Source: Streptomyces sp. S465 (GTDB lineage: Bacteria; Actinomycetota; Actinomycetes; Streptomycetales; Streptomycetaceae). From it: DNA of 64,000 bases. Positions 43,228 through 51,182 of the stretch are shown here, one piece after another (the stretch's first letter is position 1; each line of letters begins with the position of its first letter). The translations under genes and the position numbers were made by a program. The notes under the pieces were generated by a model that was not told the origin of the DNA, did not search any database, and saw nothing but the letters and a program-made list of their open reading frames with translations. The DNA is taken from positions 2,790,001 through 2,854,000 of the forward strand of contig NZ_CP114036.1 in the NCBI RefSeq assembly GCF_026898115.1, in the 5' to 3' direction.

Positions 43228-44298
43228 ATGACGAACCGCCGCACGACCAACCATCACATCGCCCTGATCCCCGGCGACGGCATCGGCACCGAGGTCATCC
43301 CCGCCGCCCGCCGCGTCCTGGACGCCGTCGCCGCCCGGCACGGCCTCGGCTTCACCTACGAGACGTTCGACTGGTCCTGCGAGCGCTACGTCCACCAGGG
43401 CGCGATGATGCCCGACGACGGCCTGGAGCGACTGCGCGGCCATGACGCGATCCTGCTCGGCGCGGTCGGCTACCCCGGCGTCCCCGACCACGTCTCCCTG
43501 TGGGGCCTGCTGATCCCCATCCGCCGGGGCTTCCAGCAGTACGTCAACCTGCGCCCCATCCGCGTCTTCGAGGGCGTGCCCAGCCCGCTGCGCGACGCCC
43601 GGCCCGGCGATGTCGACCTCGTCGTCGTCCGCGAGAACGTGGAGGGCGAGTACGGCGAGATCGGCGGCCGCCTCGGCCGGGGCCTCCCGGAGGAACTGGC
43701 CGTCCAGGAAGCGGTGTTCACCCGCAAGGGCGTGACCCGGATCCTGGACTACGCCTTCTCCCTGGCCGGGAGCCGGGCCCGGCACCTCACCTCGGCGACC
43801 AAGTCCAACGGCATCATCCACACCATGCCCTTCTGGGACGAACTCGTCGCCGAACGCGCCACCGCCCACCCGGAGGTGGCCTGGGACCAGGAGCACATCG
43901 ACGCCCTCGCCGCCAAGTTCGTCCTCGACCCCAAGCGCTTCGACGTCGTCGTGGCCTCCAACCTCTTCGGCGACATCCTCAGCGACCTCGCCGCCGCGGT
44001 CGCCGGCAGCATCGGCATCGCCCCCGCCGCCAACCTCAACCCCGAACACGACTACCCGTCCATGTTCGAACCCGTCCACGGCTCCGCCCCCGACATCGCC
44101 GGCCGCGGCATCGCCAACCCCCTCGGCGCGATCTGGTCCGCCGCCATGATGCTCGACCACCTGGGCCACCCCGAAGCCGCCACCCACATCACCGACACCA
44201 TCGCGACCGTCCTGGCCAAGACCCCGGTACGCACCCCGGACCTGGGTGGCACGGCCACCACGACGGAATTCACCGACGCCCTGCTGGAACTCCTCTGA
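43228..44298 (+). CDS. Tartrate dehydrogenase/decarboxylase (TtuC-type)
   Basis: 356-aa NAD-dependent beta-hydroxyacid oxidative decarboxylase of the isopropylmalate/isocitrate family, closer to tartrate dehydrogenase than LeuB. Seen: HIALIPGDGIGTEVIPAARRVL, LLGAVGYPGVPDHVSLWGLLIPIRRGFQQYVNLRPIR, VVVRENVEGEYGEIGGR, Lys in SATKSNGI, and the metal-site DVVVASNLFGDILSDLAA. Then EPVHGSAPDIAGRGIANPLGAI. ATG 43228. Acts on tartrate, D-malate or a similar acid in the cytosol. Ends at a hairpin beside the relic element. Confidence 0.9.
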   Translation: MTNRRTTNHHIALIPGDGIGTEVIPAARRVLDAVAARHGLGFTYETFDWSCERYVHQGAMMPDDGLERLRGHDAILLGAVGYPGVPDHVSLWGLLIPIRRGFQQYVNLRPIRVFEGVPSPLRDARPGDVDLVVVRENVEGEYGEIGGRLGRGLPEELAVQEAVFTRKGVTRILDYAFSLAGSRARHLTSATKSNGIIHTMPFWDELVAERATAHPEVAWDQEHIDALAAKFVLDPKRFDVVVASNLFGDILSDLAAAVAGSIGIAPAANLNPEHDYPSMFEPVHGSAPDIAGRGIANPLGAIWSAAMMLDHLGHPEAATHITDTIATVLAKTPVRTPDLGGTATTTEFTDALLELL

Positions 44299-44303
44299 CC
44301 CTC

Positions 44304-44342
44304 CGCCGCCCCCTGGGACCACCGTCCCGGGCCGGGGCGGCG
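44304..44342 (+). terminator. Terminator after tartrate dehydrogenase
   Basis: Outer arms cgccgcccc / ggggcggcg and inner arms gggac / gtccc with a cacc loop, 5 bases after the stop and 8 bases before the left attachment repeat. Confidence 0.75.
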
Positions 44343-44350
44343 CTGCGGCG

Positions 44351-44378
44351 GGCGGACGAGTCGGCCTGTACGCCGGGT
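44351..44378. repeat. Left attachment-site copy (attL) of the rnpB 3' end
   Basis: 28 bases identical to 46445-46472, the 3' end of the RNase P RNA gene (starts ggcggacgagtcggcc, ends cgccgggt). Beyond base 28 the two copies diverge at once. It lies 12 bases from the integrase tail, as expected of an att site. Confidence 0.85.
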
Positions 44379-44389
44379 ATCAGGGACTT

Positions 44390-44578
44390 TCAGCCGAGGT
44401 CCGAGAACCAGGCCTCGATGGCGGACATCCCACGCGCGCCGGCCTGCGGCATGAAGTGCGTGTACGTCCGGAGCGTGAACGCCGGGTCGGAGTGCCCCAA
44501 CCACTTCGCGAGCGAGACGATCGACTCACCGGCATCGAGCATCACCGAGGCGTAAGTATGGCGGAGGATGATGTTCCT
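44390..44578 (-). pseudogene. Tyrosine integrase, C-terminal fragment
   Basis: 62 residues ending in TGA 44390. They contain the catalytic core tail LRHTYASVMLDAGES (Arg and His), WLGHSDPAFTLRTYTHFMP (His and the nucleophile Tyr) and a short terminal helix. A full integrase has about 380-450 residues; everything before the LRH box is absent. Upstream sequence switches into the membrane-protein gene in another frame, so the two overlap at a deletion junction near 44575-44590. Cannot be functional alone. Confidence 0.88.
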
Positions 44579-45011
44579 TCCTGGAGAGTCTGGTGAGGGG
44601 TGCGATGCCGAACTTCAAGAGGACAGCAGCCGCGGCCATGGCGATGACAGCGCACACCGTGATGGACGGATTAACCCATGCAGGAACCAGGTCGAAGTGC
44701 GCATTGCACTTGTTGCGCAGTGGAAAGAACTTCTGGAATTCCGCTGCGTGTGCGTCCCTGTACGCCCTGTCGTAGTACTCGTGATGGACGAACTGGCATG
44801 TTTTGCGGACGTCGAGCCCTCCTCTGAACACCCCCCAGATCCATGTCACGAGGCCCGCGAAGAGCGCTACGGAGCAGACACGTGTCCACCACAGTGGGCG
44901 CCGCCATGATCGGTCTCGAAGGCCGGTCACGATGCGGAAGGGGTTCCACAGGTTCCACACCAACCAGCCGCTGAGGACCACTGCGGCGAAAAGGGCTCCT
45001 ACTTGCTTCAT
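44526..45011 (-). CDS. Orphan membrane protein inside relic element
   Basis: 161-aa protein with three hydrophobic helices: GALFAAVVLSGWLVWNLW, CSVALFAGLVTWIWGVF and ITVCAVIAMAAAAVLLKFG. A polar loop with two Cys (KTCQFVHHEYYDRAY, FPLRNKCNAHFDL) lies between helices 2 and 3 and is probably outside. The last 20 residues (KEHHPPPYLRLGDARCR) are read out of frame through the integrase fragment, so the natural C-terminus was lost. ATG 45011. Follows the DUF1906 gene by 19 bases. Not recognised. Confidence 0.6.
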   Translation of the reverse strand: MKQVGALFAAVVLSGWLVWNLWNPFRIVTGLRDRSWRRPLWWTRVCSVALFAGLVTWIWGVFRGGLDVRKTCQFVHHEYYDRAYRDAHAAEFQKFFPLRNKCNAHFDLVPAWVNPSITVCAVIAMAAAAVLLKFGIAPLTRLSRKEHHPPPYLRLGDARCR

Positions 45012-45030
45012 TCCGATGTTCTATCTGTCG

Positions 45031-45985
45031 TCACCGGTCGGCGCGTGCGCGGGCTGCCTTGAGGTACTTCTCATGGTTTGCCTGGTACAGGGACAGATTG
45101 GCAATCTCCGTTCCCATCCGGGCCAGCAGCGCGTCGACGAAGCCCTGCTCGAAGTTGCTGAGCTTGTCACCACCGCCAGGGAGGTTCTGGTAATCCGCCG
45201 GAGCCACCACTCCGGCTAGGGTGATGAGTTGGGACTGAGCGACAGACAGCGTTGCGTCCACCGCGGTCAGGGCGTTGTGCGCGGAGGTCTTGCAGTCGGT
45301 GGCGTTGCCCCACCGGTTGGTGAAGTAGTCGTTGAAACGCTTGAGGCCGCCGCCACCGTTGTAGTGGTCCTTCACGGCATCGACTTACGAGGTCCCTGTC
45401 CCCATACGATCGATGGCGGATGTACTCCATGACGAGCTGACTGCGCTTCTGACCGGTGGCGCCATAGGCGCCGGCCAGGTCGTACAGCTTCTGGACGTAG
45501 GCGATGAAGTCGTCCGCAGGCCCGCCGGCGTCCTTCACCGACGAGACGCCGCGGTCGAGGCCAGACACAGCGTCGTTGTCCAGATCGAACCCGTCAGAGC
45601 CGTTGGTGACGTGGAATTCCTTGATCTGGTTGAAAGTCCAGTTCCTGGGGATGGGGAAGCCAAGGTTCCCGGAGAACCCATAGGACATGCCAGAGATGAA
45701 GGAGTAGCGAGCGAACGTCTTGTTGCTCACGTTACTGCAGACATTTCTTGATCCGTACACACCGTGGGTGTACTTCTTACCCTGGCTGGCTAGGGCGGCC
45801 TGCACTCCGTGGAAGTACGGCACGATGGCGCTCGCGATCTCTTCGCCGGTCGCGTCGTAGTCGACGGCGAAGTAGATGGTGGTACCCCTGTTGAAGCCGT
45901 ATTCGGAGGCACACTTATGCGCGTTCAGACCATGGCTGTAGCCGTTAGTGTAGGTGAAGTCTCCGAGCTGACGCGAACCAGCGTT
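45031..45985 (-). pseudogene. DUF1906 (glycoside-hydrolase-like) gene, truncated and frameshifted
   Basis: Rv2525c-like DUF1906 domain: SHGLNAHKCASEYGFNRGTTIYFAVDYDATGEEI, then VPYFHGVQAALASQGKKYTHGVYGS, and DGFDLDNDAVSG, in one frame to about 45385. An extra base there (ctcgtaagtcg on the minus strand) shifts the frame; removing one A restores VVDAVKDHYNGGGGLKRFNDYFTNRW and the helical C-terminus to TGA 45031. The N-terminal third is replaced by IS630 sequence and an in-frame TAG lies at 45986-45988. Such proteins are often exported and thought to act on glycans; this copy is dead unless frameshifting occurs. Confidence 0.8.
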
Positions 45986-46180
45986 CTACTTGGTTGAGTC
46001 AGGAGGCACTGGTCGGGGTGAAGTGCATGTGGAAGCGGGGATGGGCCAGCAGCCACTTCTGCGGCGAACAGGGGCGTCACGCCGCCGCGCAGGTAGTCAT
46101 GGGTGCGGCGCTCGGGCATGCCCGGCATCATCGGCAGCACCGGTGCCGAGGTCGCTCTTCGGCGACCTGCGCGCACCATG
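45964..46180 (-). pseudogene. IS630-family transposase relic
   Basis: Minus-strand fragments of an IS630 transposase: PMMPGMPERRTHDYLRGGVTPLFAAE, then after an internal deletion and frame change LAHPRFHMHFTPTSAS, a stop where the family has Trp (TGG to TGA), and LNQVERWFAS. It joins directly onto the DUF1906 reading frame. No inverted repeats are visible, so only an internal piece survives. Confidence 0.75.
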
Positions 46181-46444
46181 GCCAGAGATCGCTCGCGCTA
46201 TCGAGGATGAGATGCGTCTGTAGGACCAGATCCCAGCGCCTTACGGCCCGATGAATGCGTCATGTCCGATCGATCCGAGCCGGCCGGGACGCGTCCCCCG
46301 CCCCTCTGCTCCTGGGACTTTTCAGGGACTTTCAGCGCTGTCCGAGGGCTTCCGAGGGACTTTTGGCTACCTGACACGGCAAGCCCCCGGAAAGGGCCTC
46401 CGGCGCAGATCAGAGGCCCTTTCCGAGGCAAAGCCCCAGGTGCC

Positions 46445-46472
46445 GGCGGACGAGTCGGCCTGTACGCCGGGT
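46445..46472. repeat. Right attachment-site copy (attR) within rnpB
   Basis: The copy of the 28-bp repeat that forms the functional 3' end of rnpB; identical to 44351-44378. Confidence 0.85.
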
Positions 46473-46858
46473 TCTGTCTCCCGGGGGCCTTGCGGCCCAC
46501 GGGGAGGCGGCCATCCATCTAGGACCGGCGTTGCCGCCGGCCTCGTGCGGTCCACCCGCGGACTCGGGCGGGCAGCCCTCGATCGTCCGCGCAGAGCGCT
46601 TTTCACGGCGCTCCTCTTGACCTTGCTCCAGGTGGGGTTTACCGAGCCGTCCGAGTCACCTCGGACGCTGGTGGTCTCTTACACCACCGTTTCACCCTTA
46701 CCGGACGCCTCGCGGCCTCCGGCGGTCTGTTTTCTGTGGCACTGTCCCGCGGGTCACCCCGGGTGGGCGTTACCCACCACCTTGCCGTGTGGAGCCCGGA
46801 CGTTCCTCGGCGGGACCCGAAGGGCCCCGACGCGACCGCCCGGCCGGCTCGTCCGCCG
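46445..46858 (-). ncRNA. rnpB: RNase P RNA, bacterial type A
   Basis: Catalytic RNA that matures tRNA 5' ends. On the minus strand the 5' part reads ggcggacgagccggcc and pairs with the 3' ggccgactcgtccgcc to form helix P1. Conserved blocks are visible: gaggaacgtccgggctccac near the 5' end, cagggtgac-like and agggtgaaacggtggtgtaagagaccaccagc in the middle, and acagaacccggcgtacaggcc near the 3' end. Length about 414 nt. The last 28 bases are also the right attachment repeat, so the element integrated without destroying the RNA. End positions are accurate to a few bases. Confidence 0.95.
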
Positions 46859-46874
46859 TGCTGAGCATGATACC

Positions 46875-47165
46875 CGGCGAGGAGTGCCGACCGGGTCGAC
46901 GTCGCTCTTCTCCCGGTCGACGAGCAGGTAGCGGGGGATGCCACCGCGTGCGGAGCAGTGGCGCTTGGCCGTGCGGTCCCGGTCCGGCTTGGCCGAGGTG
47001 ACCTCGGCGACCATGGCGACGCCCTCGCAGGGCATCCAGGGCTCGGACGCCTCGGAAGAGCCGCGGCTCTCTTGAGGCAAAGGTGCCGTCCGGGGTGACG
47101 TGGTTCCGCACGCAGAGACCACCGCGCGGGACCGTGAGCCCCTTGTTACCCGAGAACTGCATGTG
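46875..47165 (-). pseudogene. Uma2-family endonuclease fragment
   Basis: Minus-strand remnant of a Uma2 (DUF820, PD-(D/E)XK fold) gene. One frame gives VAMVAEVTSAKPDRDRTAKRHCSARGGIPRYLLVDREKSDV, with the EVTS acid and the YLLVD block of the family; the upstream part (NHVTPDGTFAS) is in another frame and the N-terminal domain and first catalytic Asp are missing. Located directly upstream of rnpB. Uma2 paralogs are numerous in streptomycetes and often decay. The 5' boundary is approximate. Confidence 0.7.
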
Positions 47166-47395
47166 TGTCCCGGACCGTGTGAACAGGCCGGCGGTCCGGC
47201 GCCGGGATGGCGGCGCGCCGGGCGGGCGCGGCGTTGAGCGGCTTTTCCGCTGAGCGCCATCGGGCCCCCGGGGCCGCCGGGCGCTCCGGCCCGGGGGTCG
47301 TAGGCTGCGGCCGGGTGGGGCCGCGTCCGGGTCCGCCCCGTACCGTTGGACGTCGTTCTTCGTGGCCCTCACGCCCCGACCCCTGAGGAGAGACC

Positions 47396-48199
47396 GTGCT
47401 CGTGCTGCTGCCCCCGTCCGAGGGAAAGGCCACAGGAGGCTCCGGGTCCCCGCTGGACCTGGGATCGCTGTCGCTGCCGGGCCTGGGCGGGGCGCGGGCG
47501 GAGGTGCTGGACGAGCTGGTGTCGCTGTGTTCGGGCGACGCCGCGAAGGCCGCCGAGGTGCTGGGGCTCAGCGAGGGGCTGCGCGGCGAGGTCGCGAAGA
47601 ACGCGGCGCTGCGGGAGGCCGGGACGCGGCCCGCCGGGGAGATCTACACCGGTGTGCTGTACGACGCGCTGGGCCTGGCCACGCTGCCCGCCGCCGCCCG
47701 CCGCCGGGCGGAGCGGTCGCTGCTGGTCTTCTCGGGGCTGTGGGGCGCCGTACGGATGGACGACCGCATCCCCTCCTACCGCTGCTCGATGGGCGTGAAG
47801 CTCCCGGGGCTCGGTGCGCTCGGCACCTACTGGCGGACCCGGACCCCGATGGCCGAGGTGCTTCCGGAGGCCGCCGGGAACGGGCTGGTGCTGGACCTCC
47901 GCTCGGCGGCGTACGCGGCGGCGTGGAAGCCCAAGGGGGCGGTCGCCGAGCGTACGGCGACGGTGCGGGTGCTCCAGTCGAAGATCGTGAACGGGGTCGA
48001 GAAGCGGTCCGTCGTCAGTCACTTCAACAAGGCGACCAAGGGCCGGATGGTACGGGACCTGCTGACCGCCGGTGCCGACCCGAGCGGGCCCGCCGAGCTG
48101 GTGGAGGCGCTGCGGGGGCTGGGGTACGCGGTCGAGGCCGCGCCGCCGGAGCGGGCGGGGCGGGCGTGGGGGCTGGATGTGGTGGTGACCGAGCTGTAG
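47396..48199 (+). CDS. yaaA: YaaA/DUF328 peroxide-stress protein
   Basis: 267-aa protein of the YaaA family, which lowers free iron and DNA damage during hydrogen peroxide stress in E. coli. The signature LLPPSEGKATGG starts at residue 4; then IYTGVLYDALGL, LLVFSGLWGAVRMDDRIPSYRCSMGVKLPG and VVSHFNKATKGRMVRDLL, all diagnostic blocks. GTG 47396 with gaggagag in front. Monocistronic by spacing. Confidence 0.93.
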   Translation: MLVLLPPSEGKATGGSGSPLDLGSLSLPGLGGARAEVLDELVSLCSGDAAKAAEVLGLSEGLRGEVAKNAALREAGTRPAGEIYTGVLYDALGLATLPAAARRRAERSLLVFSGLWGAVRMDDRIPSYRCSMGVKLPGLGALGTYWRTRTPMAEVLPEAAGNGLVLDLRSAAYAAAWKPKGAVAERTATVRVLQSKIVNGVEKRSVVSHFNKATKGRMVRDLLTAGADPSGPAELVEALRGLGYAVEAAPPERAGRAWGLDVVVTEL

Positions 48200-48242
48200 T
48201 GCCGGGGTGCTGCCCGCGCACCGTCACCTCACCGTTCGGAGG

Positions 48243-48276
48243 CGTTGCATTGCAGCATGCGCAACGGCCGTTGCGC
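48243..48276. promoter_or_regulatory. Candidate operator cluster before eda
   Basis: A perfect 18-bp palindrome GCGCAACGGCCGTTGCGC (48259-48276), with a further GTTGC (48244-48248) opposed to the GCAAC at 48261. Three TTGC/GCAA half-sites within 34 bases, ending 31 bases before the eda start, look like cooperative repressor binding. Confidence 0.5.
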
Positions 48277-48307
48277 GGCGCGCCGCTGCCTGGGCAGGAT
48301 GGGCGCC

Positions 48308-48958
48308 GTGACTAGCACCGCGCCCTCCCCAGGCTCCCCGGATTCCTCGCTGCTCGATCTCGCCCCCGTCATCCCCGTGGTCGTCCTCCACGACGCGGCC
48401 GACGCGGTCCCGCTGGCCCGTGCCCTGGTGGCGGGCGGGCTGCCCGCGATCGAGGTGACCTTCCGGACGCCCGCCGCCGCGGACGCCATCCGGGCGATCG
48501 CCGAGGAGGTCCCCGAGGCGGTCGTCGGCGCCGGTACGGTGCTGACCCCGGAGCAGGTGGAGACCGCCGTCGCCGCCGGGTCGCGGTTCCTGGTCTCGCC
48601 CGGCTGGACGGACCGGCTGCTGGGGGCGCTGGACGCCTCCGGGCTGCCGTATCTGCCGGGTGTCTCGACCACCTCGGAGGTCGTGGCGCTGCTGGAGCGC
48701 GGGGTGGCGGAGATGAAGTTCTTCCCGGCGGAGGCGGCCGGGGGCACGGCGTATCTGAAGGCGCTCGCCTCACCGCTCCCCGGGGCCCGGTTCTGCCCGA
48801 CTGGCGGTGTCAACGCCTCGAACGCCCCCGCGTACCTGGGCCTGCCCAACGTCGGCTGCGTCGGCGGCACGTGGATGCTGCCCTCGGACGCGCTGGCGGC
48901 GGGCGACTGGGAGCGGGTGGAGTCCCTCGCCCGGGAAGCGGCCGCCCTTCGCGGCTGA
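48308..48958 (+). CDS. eda: KDPG/KHG aldolase
   Basis: 2-keto-3-deoxy-6-phosphogluconate aldolase, which splits KDPG to pyruvate and glyceraldehyde-3-phosphate; 216 aa, class I TIM barrel. Catalytic Glu is in LPAIEVTFRTP, Schiff-base Lys in VAEMKFFPAEAAGG; GAGTVLTPEQVE, FLVSPGW and FCPTGGVN are family blocks. GTG 48308 is preferred (CAGGAT -10-like element 7 bases before it, leaderless); ATG 48299 or 48245 would add residues without homology. No edd gene nearby, so it may serve uronate or sialic/keto-sugar degradation. Confidence 0.92.
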   Translation: MTSTAPSPGSPDSSLLDLAPVIPVVVLHDAADAVPLARALVAGGLPAIEVTFRTPAAADAIRAIAEEVPEAVVGAGTVLTPEQVETAVAAGSRFLVSPGWTDRLLGALDASGLPYLPGVSTTSEVVALLERGVAEMKFFPAEAAGGTAYLKALASPLPGARFCPTGGVNASNAPAYLGLPNVGCVGGTWMLPSDALAAGDWERVESLAREAAALRG

Positions 48959-49009
48959 CGCGCGGCCAGGGCCGCGAGCCGGGATCGGGTGCCAGGACCG
49001 CGCATCGAG

Positions 49010-49143
49010 ATTGCCCCGCCCCCGCCGCAGGTGCGCCGTCTACCGCAAGTGCGGTCCCCACCGTGGGTTCGGTCCCCACCGGGGGTGCGCCGTCTACCGC
49101 GGATGCGTCCCCCACCGCAGGTGCGTCTCCTACCGCAGGTGCG
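49010..49143. repeat. 15-bp tandem repeat at 3' end of RNase H/phosphatase gene
   Basis: Eight or nine degenerate copies such as ctaccgcaggtgcgc, ctaccgcggatgcgt and ccaccgcaggtgcgt. It fills the gap to eda and reaches the last codons of the minus-strand gene (stop at 49130). Confidence 0.8.
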
Positions 49144-50434
49144 CCGTCTCGTTCAGCAGCCGCAACGACGCGTTTCCGTCCGCGTAGTACGCCACCGCCG
49201 ACAGCGAGGCCGCCGACAGCTCCATGCGGAACAGGGCCTCCGGAGGGGCGCCCAGGGCCAGCCGGATCAGCGTTTTGATCGGGGTGACATGGGTGACCAG
49301 CAGCACCGTACGGCCCGGATAACGGGCGATCAGCTTGTCCCGGGAGAGGGCGACCCTGCGCGCGACCGTCGCGAAGCTCTCGCCGCCGCCCGTGGGGGCC
49401 GCCTTGCTGGAGGCCAGCCATGCCTCCAGGTCGTCCGGGTGGCGCTCCTTGACCTCCGCGAAGGTCAGCCCCTCCCAGGCGCCGAAGTCCGTCTCCCGCA
49501 ACCCTTCGTCGACACGGACGTCGAGGCCCAGGCGCCGGGCCACCACGTCGGCGGTCTCGCGGCAGCGCAGCAGCGGCGAGGTGACGACGGCCTGGATGGT
49601 GCCGCGTGCGGCGAGCGCCGCCGCCACCCGCTCGGCCTGGTGGCGGCCGACCGGGGAGAGTCCGGGGTCGGTACCGCCGCTGCCGGAGAAGCGCTTCTCG
49701 GGGGTGAGCGGAGTCTCCCCGTGCCGGAGCAGGACGAACGTGGCGGGGGTGCCCAGATCCGCCGCGGGCCGACCGACTACGGAGGCCCGGTCGGTCGCCG
49801 AGGCCCGGTCGGTCGCCGTAGGCCGGTCGGCTGCCGGGGTCCTGCTGGCTGCCGGAGCCCGGTCAGCCGCCGGGGTTCCGCCGACCGCCGACGCCCCGCC
49901 GGCCGCCGGGGCGTCGCCCGTCGCGGTGGGCTCGGCGAGGGTGTCGGCGGCGGGCGCGGCGGCCTCCGGCGCGCCTGCCGCCAGCGTGCCGCCCGGCGGC
50001 ACCTTCGGCTGCCACTGCTCGCCCCGCTTGCCCGCGTCCATCGCCTCGTTGGCGAGCCGGTCCGCGTGCTTGTTCCGCTCGCGCGGGATCCACTCGTACG
50101 TCACCCGGCCGGGCGGGAAGACCGCCTTGGCGTCGGCGGCGAGCGGACGCATGTCCGGGTGCTTGATCTTCCAGCGGCCCGACATCTGCTCGACGACGAG
50201 CTTGGAGTCCATCCGCACCCGGACCTCGGCCTCCGGATCCAGGGCGTACGCCTCCCGCAACCCGGCGATCAGGCCCTTGTACTCGGCGACGTTGTTGGTC
50301 GCGGTGCCGATGTACTCGGCCGCCTCGGCGAGCGTCTCACCGGTCTCCGCGTCGCGCACGACCGCGCCGTAACCGGCCGGTCCCGGGTTGCCCCGGGATC
50401 CGCCGTCCGCCTCGACGATGAAACGCCGCGCCAT
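49130..50434 (-). CDS. Bifunctional RNase H / acid phosphatase
   Basis: 434-aa homologue of mycobacterial Rv2228c. The N-terminal RNase HI domain (1-140) has catalytic acids in EADGGSRGNPG, NVAEYKGL, RMDSKLVVEQM and KHADRLANEAMD. The C-terminal histidine phosphatase (about 225-434) has FVLLRHGETPLTPEKRFSG, ETDFGAWEGL and LLVTHVTPIK; the mycobacterial enzyme acts as alpha-ribazole phosphatase for cobalamin. The linker is a repeat-rich Ala/Asp/Pro/Thr stretch (TATDRASATDRASVVG type) about 75 residues long. ATG 50434. Last gene of the Nif3-zinc ribbon operon, 4 bases after the previous stop. Confidence 0.95.
   Translation of the reverse strand: MARRFIVEADGGSRGNPGPAGYGAVVRDAETGETLAEAAEYIGTATNNVAEYKGLIAGLREAYALDPEAEVRVRMDSKLVVEQMSGRWKIKHPDMRPLAADAKAVFPPGRVTYEWIPRERNKHADRLANEAMDAGKRGEQWQPKVPPGGTLAAGAPEAAAPAADTLAEPTATGDAPAAGGASAVGGTPAADRAPAASRTPAADRPTATDRASATDRASVVGRPAADLGTPATFVLLRHGETPLTPEKRFSGSGGTDPGLSPVGRHQAERVAAALAARGTIQAVVTSPLLRCRETADVVARRLGLDVRVDEGLRETDFGAWEGLTFAEVKERHPDDLEAWLASSKAAPTGGGESFATVARRVALSRDKLIARYPGRTVLLVTHVTPIKTLIRLALGAPPEALFRMELSAASLSAVAYYADGNASLRLLNETAHLR
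49775..49925. repeat. 15-bp coding repeat in interdomain linker
   Basis: Degenerate 15-bp units (gccgaggcccggtcg, gccgtaggccggtcg, gccggggtcctgctg) that encode ATDRA/AADRP-type pentapeptides between the RNase H and phosphatase domains. Confidence 0.75.
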
Positions 50435-50438
50435 GGGC

Positions 50439-51182
50439 CTACAGCCCCGACTCGGGCGTACGGACCAGGATCCGGCGGCAGTTCTCGCACCGCACCACCG
50501 TGTCGGGGGCCGCCGAGCGCACCTCGTTGAGCTCGGTGATGGCGAGCTCCTGGCGGCAGCCGTCGCAGCTCCGCTGGTAGAGCCGGGCCGCGCCGATACC
50601 GCCCTGCTGCTCGCGCAGCTTGTCGTAGAGCTTCAGCAGATCGGCGGGGATGGTCCCGGCGATCACCTCGCGCTCCTTGGTGACGGTCGCGACCTCGGCG
50701 TCGATCTCCTCCGCCGCCGCGTCCCGGCGCGACGTGGCGTCGCCGATCTTGGCCTGGAGGGACTCCACCCGCCCGGTCAGCTCGGTGACCCGCTCCTGGA
50801 CGGACTCCCGGCGCTCCATGACCTCCAGGACGACGTCCTCCAGGTCGCCCTGGCGCTTGGCGAGGGAGGCGATCTCGTGCTGGAGGTTCTCCAGGTCCTT
50901 GGGCGAGGTGACGGCCCCGGAGTCCAGGCGCTTCTGGTCGCGGGCGGCGCGCTGGCGCACCTGCTCCACGTCCTGCTCGGCCTTAGTCTGCTCGCGGGCG
51001 GTGTCGCTCTCCTCGGTCTGCGCGGCGATAAGCAGGTCACGCAGCTGGGTGTGATCGGCGTTCAGAGTCTCGATCTCGGCGTGCTCGGGCAGCGTTCGGC
51101 GCTTGTGCGCGAGCTGCGACAGCCGGACGTCGAGCGCCTGGACGTCGAGAAGGCGGATCTGATCGGCGGGCGCGGCATTCAG
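50439..51182 (-). CDS. C4-type zinc ribbon coiled-coil protein, probable CTG start
   Basis: 247-aa homologue of Rv2229c. A long coiled coil (about 20-185; EESDTAREQTKAEQDVEQVRQRAARDQ) is followed by a C-terminal zinc ribbon CDGCRQE...CENCRRIL. The homologous N-terminus NAAPADQIRLLDVQALD is preceded by CTG 51182 with ctggag seven bases upstream; no in-frame ATG, GTG or TTG lies close, the nearest TTGs being over 20 codons upstream without a ribosome site. The role is unclear; in this conserved operon it is proposed to bind nucleic acid. Confidence 0.88.
   Translation of the reverse strand: MNAAPADQIRLLDVQALDVRLSQLAHKRRTLPEHAEIETLNADHTQLRDLLIAAQTEESDTAREQTKAEQDVEQVRQRAARDQKRLDSGAVTSPKDLENLQHEIASLAKRQGDLEDVVLEVMERRESVQERVTELTGRVESLQAKIGDATSRRDAAAEEIDAEVATVTKEREVIAGTIPADLLKLYDKLREQQGGIGAARLYQRSCDGCRQELAITELNEVRSAAPDTVVRCENCRRILVRTPESGL

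Larger units (their letters stand above)
44351..46472. mobile_element. Degraded integrative element in the 3' end of rnpB
   Basis: A 2.1-kb segment bracketed by a 28-bp direct repeat of the rnpB 3' end. Contents from the left: tail of a tyrosine integrase, an orphan membrane protein gene, a frameshifted DUF1906 gene with no N-terminus, an IS630 transposase relic and about 250 bp without a gene. GC content looks lower and codon use less biased than the flanks. Intact replication or transfer genes are missing, so this is a deletion remnant, probably of an actinomycete integrative conjugative element or prophage. A shared gggactttcag occurs at 44384 and near 46325 inside the borders. Confidence 0.8.

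Noticed and set aside
44351..46472. Complete integrative element with transfer or replication genes
   Set aside because: Only an integrase tail and broken or orphan genes are present in 2.1 kb; it is a remnant.
48245..48307. Longer eda start at 48245
   Set aside because: The added residues (CSMRNGRCAARRCLG) are encoded by the operator palindromes and are not like the family N-terminus.
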